Positions 58,001-64,000 of a stretch of DNA of 64,000 nucleotides are shown in pieces. This DNA comes from Haliclona indistincta. Taxonomy: Eukaryota; Porifera; Demospongiae; Haplosclerida; Chalinidae. The notes under the pieces were generated by a model. The model did not search any database. It saw only the letters and a program-made list of their open reading frames with translations, and was not told the DNA's origin. Position numbers and translations under genes: made by a program. The stretch covers positions 13,135,469 through 13,199,468 of the forward strand of contig OZ024786.1 in the NCBI GenBank assembly GCA_964017065.1, in the 5' to 3' direction. Numbering within the stretch: position 1 is the stretch's first letter; each line of letters opens with the position of its first letter.

Positions 58001-58095
58001 AGACCACATTCTGCAGTAGAGCTCTGAGAAGAGTAGGTGACTGGAGTGAACCCACTCACTACATGATAGTCACCAGCCAACACCAGGTAGGATAG
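58001..58095 (-). pseudogene. Fragment of the fibrinogen-like gene 5' part
   Basis: ACCACATTCTGCAGTAGAGC through GAGTAGGTGACTG is identical to 56373-56405 in the fibrinogen-like gene, followed by partial similarity (ACTACATGATA, ACACCAGGTA). No open frame extends from it. Confidence 0.7.
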
Positions 58096-58932
58096 CTTTT
58101 TCGTGCTATAACGTGCGTTTTACCAGGCTCTTTCTATGTCCCCACTTTGAAAATTATAAATCCAAAAGACATTACTTCATATGAAAAGCCAAAGTGGACT
58201 TTGCATTAGTAGTCTAGGCCCTGACTAAGATTTGTATGCATTTAATTTAGGAGAGGATAACTCCTGCACAAACTGTTTTAGGGTAATTTGAGCCCAAGGA
58301 ATACGATGTGATATGTGCCAAATTGTCCGCCCGCTGCGAAATACCCAAAAATGACCACGCCCTTTTTATCGGCAGTGTCACTAACAATAATTGCTCTATC
58401 TAATTAACCATTTTAGTGACCTACTTTCTAGCAACAGTTCTATGGTAATATGACCCTAAGGAAGGTATTGGGATGTGTGCCAAAACCAATATTCACTGCT
58501 AAAAACAAAAATGGCTACTCCTTTTTCAGAAATGCAATATTGTAAGATTCTGATGGTTTGAAAACAGTACAAGTACAGGGTATTACCAACAAAAAGACAC
58601 AATTTATTAACTTGAGGAGTCACTTAAATATAAACTTAGGCAGTATTTTTAAATGAAGTTCACAAAAATTAAATTATTCAGTGATAGGGTCTTTGCAGGA
58701 TTCACCTCCTTTACACTTGCATGCAGTATTTGCAACACTTGATTCCAGCTACCCTGCAGTGACATATTCATTCTTGTGGGCCATTTACCAAATGTACAAG
58801 GATCAGGAAGGTCTTCAGGCTTGGAGGTAGCAATACCAGGAACTATTAAATTTTCTTTGTGAAACCATACGACTCAGCATTCATTTCTAAACCATCTTTA
58901 AGTGGGGCTTGTATCCATAGCTGTTGTTGATA

Positions 58933-59187
58933 TTATGCCCTTTGAATATGCTTTCTTGCATTGGCAGACGTGCAGGGAATTTTCTCAAATTCCATTTTGA
59001 GGGAATTGCTATTAAAAGCAGCAAGACGCAAGTCATCAAATGTTTCTAAGTCTTTTGTTGGCTTGAGACACTTTACTACAGCACTAGGGACAATCTTGGT
59101 TGGTGTGTCGCAGCACTTTGTGCTCTGACTGGATGTGATACAACTAGCAAGATTTCTACGAAGCATGCAGCAATGAAAGCTATCCAC
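58933..59187 (-). pseudogene. Transposon-derived ORF fragment, left arm
   Basis: Encodes KIVPSAVVKCLKPTKDLETF..., EFEKIPCTSANARKHIQRA, mirror partner of the right-arm frame but stopped earlier. Confidence 0.6.
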
Positions 59188-59353
59188 AACAATTTAACAC
59201 TATACAGAACTTTAAGTCTTTAACAACTCAGAGTTGACAGAGAGCAGAAAATAATCTAGTAAGCCAGTGTCTAGATAACTAGATACTAGATAATTTTCTG
59301 CTCTCTGTCAACTCTGAGTTGTTAAAGACTTAAAGTTCTGTATCAGTGTTAAA

Positions 59354-59677
59354 TTGTTGTGGATAGCTTTCATTGCTGCATGCTTCGTTGTATCACATCC
59401 CACGGAGTGCAGGGAGACACCTTCCAAGATTGTCCCTAGTGCTGTAGTAAGGTGCCTCAAGCCAACAAAAGACTTGGAAACATTTGATGACTTGCGTCTT
59501 GCTGCTTTTAATAGCAATTCCCTTAAAATGGACTTTGAGAAAATTCCCTGCACGTCAGCCAATGCAAGAAAGCATATTCAAAGGGCATATTATCAACAAC
59601 AGCTATGGATACAAGCCCCACTTAAAGACGGTTTAGAAATGAATGCTGAGCCGTATGGTTTCACAAAGAAAATTTAA
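59354..59677 (+). pseudogene. Transposon-derived ORF fragment, right arm
   Basis: Reads through FEKIPCTSANARKHIQRAYY and WIQAPLKDGLEMNAEPYGF, a pattern I associate with a C-terminal region of mobile-element proteins in marine invertebrates that ends in a CxC-rich tail. Broken downstream frames retain CTCGKWP and CCKYCKCK (59730-59820), consistent with that tail. Family name not known to me; not a host gene. Confidence 0.55.
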
Positions 59678-60545
59678 TAGTTCCTGGTGTTGTTACCTCC
59701 AAGCCTGAAGACCTTTCTGATCCTTGTACATGTGGTAAATGGCCCACAAGAATGGATATGTCACTGCATGCAGGGTAGCTGGAATTAAGTGTTGCAAATA
59801 CTGCAAGTGTAAAGGAATCCTGCAAAGACCCTATCACTGAATAACTTAATTTTTGTGAACATCATTTTAAAATACTGTCTAAGTTTATAACTTGTCTTTT
59901 TGCTGGTAATACCCTGTACTTGTACTGTTGTCAAACCATCATAATCTTAAAAATAATATAAAATAGAGATGTTAATGCATTTCTGAAAAAGGAGTAGCCA
60001 TTTTTGTTTTCTTTTGCAGTGAATATCGGTTTTGGCACACATCCCAATACATTCATTAGGGTCATATTACCTTAGAACAGTTGCTAGAAAGTAGGTTACT
60101 AAAATGGTTATGAAGATAAAGCAATTATTGTTAGTGACACTGCCGATAAAAAGGGCGTGATCATTTTTGGGTATTTCGCAGCGGATAGACAATTAGGCAC
60201 ATATCACATCTTATTCCTTGGGCTCAAATTACCCTAAAACAGTCGAGTTATCCTCTCCTAAATTAAATGCATACAAATCTTAGTCAGGGCCTCCACTACA
60301 GTTGTTTTTTCATAAATCAATGCACTAAAACAACACCACTTCATTAGTTGTGATAGCAGACCAAGACATATGTTAGTGGACACAATGTCATTACTGAAAG
60401 ACACAAACAGAAAGCAGCTGGTCAAACGACCAATCAGATGACAGATGGTGCATTTCAAAGCAATTTACGAACTTCGAGTGGAGCAAAATAAAAGACCACA
60501 AAAGTCGACTAGTTGCTGTTTCATACAATTGTACCAAAGGTAGGA

Positions 60546-61582
60546 ATGGTAAGCAGTTGCTGTCTATCTATAGAACTATCTCATACGTACATCTTTCTAA
60601 TTGTGTAATGCAGGTACTCAAGATTCAGCCACAGACATTCAAGAGCAGCTACATCAAGCTGATAGCTCTGCTGTGGAGCATCATCTGTTCGTTAATACTG
60701 GTCATAATTTTGGAAACAAAAATCTCTATAAATGAAGTTGATTTTTTTCTCGTGTTTGGCATTATAGGAGTTGCCTACATGATTACAGCACTTGGTTATA
60801 TTCTGATTCGCAATGCGAGGAAAGACTATAAATGCTTGAAAGTAGTTTGGTTAGTCGATATAGCATACTTCATTGCTGGAATATTGTACTATGTGGGCAG
60901 AAACGTGCAGTTACCAGTAGCACAGCCTATTCTACTAGGCATGGTAGTGGTGTTGTATCGGTTTATTCCGTTCTTCATATCCAAGTACTACCAGTCTAAT
61001 CTAGCCAAAGAACATCAAACCACAGAAGCCAAACTCCAGTTGGTACCAGAGTGGATTCTTGCTGCTGAATCTTTGACACTGCTGGTGGAATTCGATGCTC
61101 TGTACATTATCACGATAAATTCTTTCTCGCCATTTCCTTGCTGCACTTCAAGTGCAATGACTGGATCATGGGTGCAGTCTGCCCTGTTCGTTCTTATGTA
61201 CATGCTCATTCTGTTCTACACAATGAACATTCAGTATAGTAAATGCAATGTTAACATCAGCTGTGCTGCTTCGAATCTTGGTGCAATTGTTCTTTTGGTT
61301 GCTTTTTATCTGCACTTGCTCGATAGCAACGTCATTCTACAAAAATGTCTTCAGATTCGTCTTAACATTTTTGGTGTAACAACTTTATTAGGGATTCAGA
61401 TCGCTATGAAGCTGTTTGTGCTGATAGTGGTCATCACTGTAATAGTACTGCTGCTGGTGTATTGCTGTCTGTCAAAGGCACGACAAGAGAAACTTCTTCC
61501 TCGCGCTCTCTACCAACACTTGCATCCTGAACCAGATGAACCGTATGAACCAACTGATAACAATGACTATTACAGTGGTTAG
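60546..61582 (+). CDS. Array copy 15: multi-pass membrane protein, intact, opposite strand (~323 aa)
   Basis: ATG 60546-60548, intron 60549-60613 (GTAAGC...TAATGCAG, 65 nt, longest of the family), exon 2 60614-61582. The intron lacks a stop in frame, so the raw open frame extends to 60557. NIQYSKCNVNISCAASNLGAIVL-like and CCLSK match copy 1 more than the neighbours at 47-51 kb. The TM7-TM8 outer loop is the longest (LQKCLQIRLNIFGVTTLLG). The tail ends PYEPTDNNDYYSG, without the acidic EEKK end. Separated from the array by 9 kb with three other genes or elements and inverted. Confidence 0.85.
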
Positions 61583-61831
61583 ACTAATACTTTATTGTAG
61601 CTATGGTTGTATTATTTTTTATTTTCCTGAAGTTAGCAAGACTTTTTGTTCATTTTTGATTTGCATGGCGTAAATTTCACTTCAATATTGTATTTACTGT
61701 TTAGGTTCTATAGCAATAGCAAGAATAAGTTGAATTTAGAGACTGTTTAGGTTTTCGAGGACGTCAGTGTTGCATGTGTGGTGCTATACTTTAACAGCAC
61801 AGAGAAGCACAAACTTGTTATAATAACCCGC

Positions 61832-62053
61832 TAGCCTCGTCCCCAGGCTCTCGATATAGAGCCTGGTACACATTGTATGCGCATGCATTAATTATGTCCA
61901 AATATGGCACGATCAATTGAATGGCATGATTCGGCAAATTCAACAGATTCGGTGAAAATCATGCCTTATTTTGGACATAATTAACGCATGCGCATACAAT
62001 GTGTACCAGGCCCTCTCCTCAGCTTTGGGAGGCGGGGCCTGGGGACGAGGCTA
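61832..62053. mobile_element. MITE, 222 bp, 10-bp target duplication
   Basis: Ends TAGCCTCGTCCCCAGGC and GCCTGGGGACGAGGCTA; AATAACCCGC is repeated exactly at 61822-61831 and 62054-62063. A second inverted pair lies inside (GTACACATTGTATGCGCATG / complement, with ATTATGTCCAAATA). A 9-10 bp duplication points to a Mutator-like element (inference). Confidence 0.85.
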
Positions 62054-62192
62054 AATAACCCGCTTACTACATCTCGTTTTTCCACAAAAAGGACATTTTT
62101 ACCGGATTTTTACTACAAATTTTATGCCCAATGCAAAAAAAATTGTGGGAACTTGTTTATTTTTTTTAACTTTACTTCATGATAATCGGTTA

Positions 62193-62775
62193 TTATACCT
62201 CGGTGGGCAGAGCCACGAGGCGTACAGTAATCGTGCGTGTCAGTCTGTCTGTCTGTTTGTCTGTCCGCTCTAGTTCTGAAAGACGGCGAAGAATCAGCTG
62301 GTGGTAATTTCAATATCGACATAGCACGTTAAAATCTCGAACTTGATGGTCTTAGATTTTTGAATTAAAGCTTTGTTCGTGAAATATGGCGTGATTTGCT
62401 TACTTTGTTTACCGTTCCTGGCAATCTGGAATTCTCCGAAGTCGAATGTGTCCATGGTTAACTGGCTAGTATATTGTAGGTTTGATCTGGACTACTACAG
62501 GATAGCGTGGCGGGTCCTAATAACATTCAGCAAAAACCCAAAAAAACTGCTACAGCCTACAAGCATGGCTTGTGCACGCCCAGCTAATTAGTAGCATACT
62601 ATTGGCTTCTGTTATTTTTGCCAGCTTACATCAATAGCTTGCATTGTACTTTATAAATCTGTTACAGTCATTATCTGCTAATGGAATAACTATACTGTTG
62701 TTGTGTGCTGTTAAAGCATGTCCAGTGTGCAGTATGCATGCAATTCCACCGAGGCATCTGCACCATGGTGCTTCA
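62193..62775 (+). mobile_element. Helitron-like element copy E, next to the ILF2 stop
   Basis: Begins TTATACCTCGGTGGGCAGAG with the hairpin and ACAGTAATCG, a (GTCT)n microsatellite (62238-62265), the internal AAGCTTTGTTCGTGAAATATGG block, and ends CCACCGAGGCATCTGCACC ATGGTGC. The end after the hairpin (TTCA) differs from the CTAG of copies B and D and agrees better with copy A. It lies within 80 bases of the ILF2 stop codon, on its 3' side. Confidence 0.7.
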
Positions 62776-62849
62776 TTTTTAATTTTAGAGCTAGTAAATC
62801 AAGGTGTACACAAGTGGTGTGTGTAAAGGGACTATTGTTGATTTTTAAA

Positions 62850-63974
62850 CTACACCCGCTTACTGATAGGCTCCGCCCCTTCACAGCCCAGGACCTCCCG
62901 ATAAGCTCCGAACTGAATGAGCACCAGCATCATCTGACAGTGAGAGGTGAGCTCATCAGATTGCTCGCTAGTCAAATGGTGATGGATTGGAGAATTATCA
63001 TCCTGTGTGTAGGCAAGATAATAGATAAGCAAGAATGCTGAAAGATAAGGCAAAAATATAACAGAGCAAATAATTATAATTCTATGATAAAGAATGTGTT
63101 TTTCAGACTTGATAGCATTCATTATGACAAGACAACCTACAGTGGAACCTCTCTAAGGCAGACACCATCGGGACCAAGAAAAGTGTCCATTATAGAGAGG
63201 GTGTCCTCTGGTCAGGGGTTAATTATACATTATGTGGGTTATAATTATTTGGGATTCAGTAAGTGTCCATTATAAAGGGATGAGGGGTGTCCTCTAAGAG
63301 GGGTCCCACTGTATACCAAACATGACTCATGGATTAACATTATTTTTACATCCTGTCTAAGTAACCTATACTAATATACACGCATGCACCCATTAATTAA
63401 TTTTATTGCAATCGATTTATACAGAAAAGTTGATAACAATTTCTGTGTCTGTGACAAGGTGATCTTCTGCTCAGATGGTGAACAATGTACGCTTGCAACA
63501 TGTAGAGAGTGTATCAGTAATTTTTTCTCACCTCGCACGGATCAGGGATACCGATTGATCCAGGGAGGAACAATCCGGCGGAGATGAGCTCAAAGACACG
63601 TCGGAATCCATCAACTAGAGAAAGAGGTTCGTCGCCAATCAGTGGAACAACTGCACAATGGGCCTATACACGAAAAAAAAACACGAATACAGTTGTGAAG
63701 TAATTTTCTGTTTTGCAAGCAGTGTTGAAGGGAAAAGTGTAGGGTGTCACCTTCATGCACTAATGTGTTCAGTCTCTGTTGTCTTTATTCACACGATGGA
63801 GGATGATCAGAGACTGAACACATTAGTGCATGAAGGTGACACTCCACACTTCCAATTCTAGTAAAAAAGATTGGTGTATCACTCACTAGTAACTCCAGGA
63901 ACCAGCTATTCAGATGTCGTAATCCCGGCACATGCTTCTGCATGCTTTTTAAAACTCGGACCAATGGACGAACA
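62850..63974 (-). CDS. ILF2: ILF2/NF45 orthologue, last three exons of the DZF domain
   Basis: Exons on the minus strand: 63974-63887 (VRPLVRVLKSMQKHVPGLRH), 63663-63532 (AHCAVVPLIG..., SAGLFLPGSIGIPDPCE) and 63002-62850 (DDNSPIHHHLTSEQSDELTS..., ending GAEPISKRV then TAG). Splice sites are GTGAGT/TATAG, GTGAGA/ACACAG, and phases agree. The order Leu-rich helix, W..ELL, AGLFLPGS.GI.DPCE, then a helical end is the C-terminal half of the DZF domain of ILF2/NF45, which pairs with ILF3-type proteins on double-stranded RNA (known for the family). The C-terminus stops about 50-60 residues earlier than the vertebrate protein. Upstream exons lie beyond the window. Confidence 0.85.
63140..63311. mobile_element. 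MITE of the CAGTGGnACCTCTCTAA family, in an ILF2 intron
   Basis: Ends CAGTGGAACCTCTCTAA and AGGGGTCCCACTG, 172 bp, flanked by TA on both sides (63138-63139, 63312-63313). Contains repeated GTGTCCATTATA segments. TA duplication and ends resemble mariner-type MITEs common in marine invertebrates. Confidence 0.8.
63744..63842. repeat. Perfect 35-bp hairpin in an ILF2 intron
   Basis: Left arm 63744-63778 (GTGTCACCTTCATGCACTAA...) and right arm 63808-63842 are exact reverse complements; loop 29 bases. Weaker pairing extends about 7 bases further on each side with two mismatches. Confidence 0.9.
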
Positions 63975-64000
63975 CTACAAATCAAGCAACACGATGCTGG

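Larger units (their letters stand above)
58213..60290. mobile_element. ~2.1-kb foldback element (giant palindrome)
   Basis: Left arm about 58213-59252 and right arm about 59293-60290 are inverted copies (outer ends GGCCCTGACTAAGATTTGTA and complement) around a 40-bp loop 59253-59292. Each arm carries the same degenerate protein-coding segment. Arms differ by small indels and substitutions, so they have aged since forming. Confidence 0.85.

Noticed and set aside
9115..61582. Calling the array family GPCRs or chemoreceptors
   Set aside because: No DRY, NPxxY or other GPCR motif is visible, and charge distribution favours the N-terminus inside.

Overview
The window reads as AT-rich animal DNA dense in mobile elements. 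Its right edge holds the last three exons of an ILF2/NF45 orthologue, whose DZF domain is animal-specific. The large beta-helix/multi-pass protein at the left edge and the secreted fibrinogen-like protein at 55.5 kb are of a style common in sponge genomes. A demosponge is my best guess, by inference only.

Layout. 0.1-3.7 kb (minus): a secreted-start, beta-helix-repeat, multi-pass membrane protein with a frameshift near its C-terminus. 4.4-8.5 kb: two opposed copies of a ~1.2 kb repeat. 5.9-51.9 kb: a tandem array, all on the minus strand, of one multi-pass membrane protein family that I do not recognise: 14 near-complete copies plus many relics. A 15th copy lies alone at 60.5 kb on the plus strand. 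52.1-55.2 kb (plus): exons of an Ig/FN3 single-pass receptor-like gene with phosphotyrosine and SH3 motifs in its tail. 55.5-56.5 kb (minus): a fibrinogen-like secreted or anchored protein. 57.8 kb: a possible terminal exon. 58.2-60.3 kb: a ~2 kb foldback element. 62.8-64 kb (minus): ILF2.

The array is the main object. Each complete copy has one long coding exon (about 315-355 codons) preceded by a tiny first exon whose only coding content is the ATG, followed at once by a 49-65 nt intron. This layout holds in all 15 copies; two use a GC donor. The predicted protein has 7 or 8 membrane segments. The predicted cytosolic parts are nearly invariant, and the predicted outer loops vary in sequence, length and cysteines. 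Ten array copies and the lone copy look intact; the others carry a nonsense codon, frameshifts or a transposon insertion. Some units pair an intact gene with a degenerate partner and have been duplicated as a block.

Because the array is duplicated, several mobile elements can be defined by comparison with an empty paralogous site. These include Helitron-like elements inserted between A and T without target duplication, a TGT...ACA element carrying a Ulp1/PHD gene fragment, a TA-flanked MITE and a probable piggyBac-type MITE. The Helitron-like elements have a hairpin at the 5' end followed directly by a microsatellite that differs in every copy.
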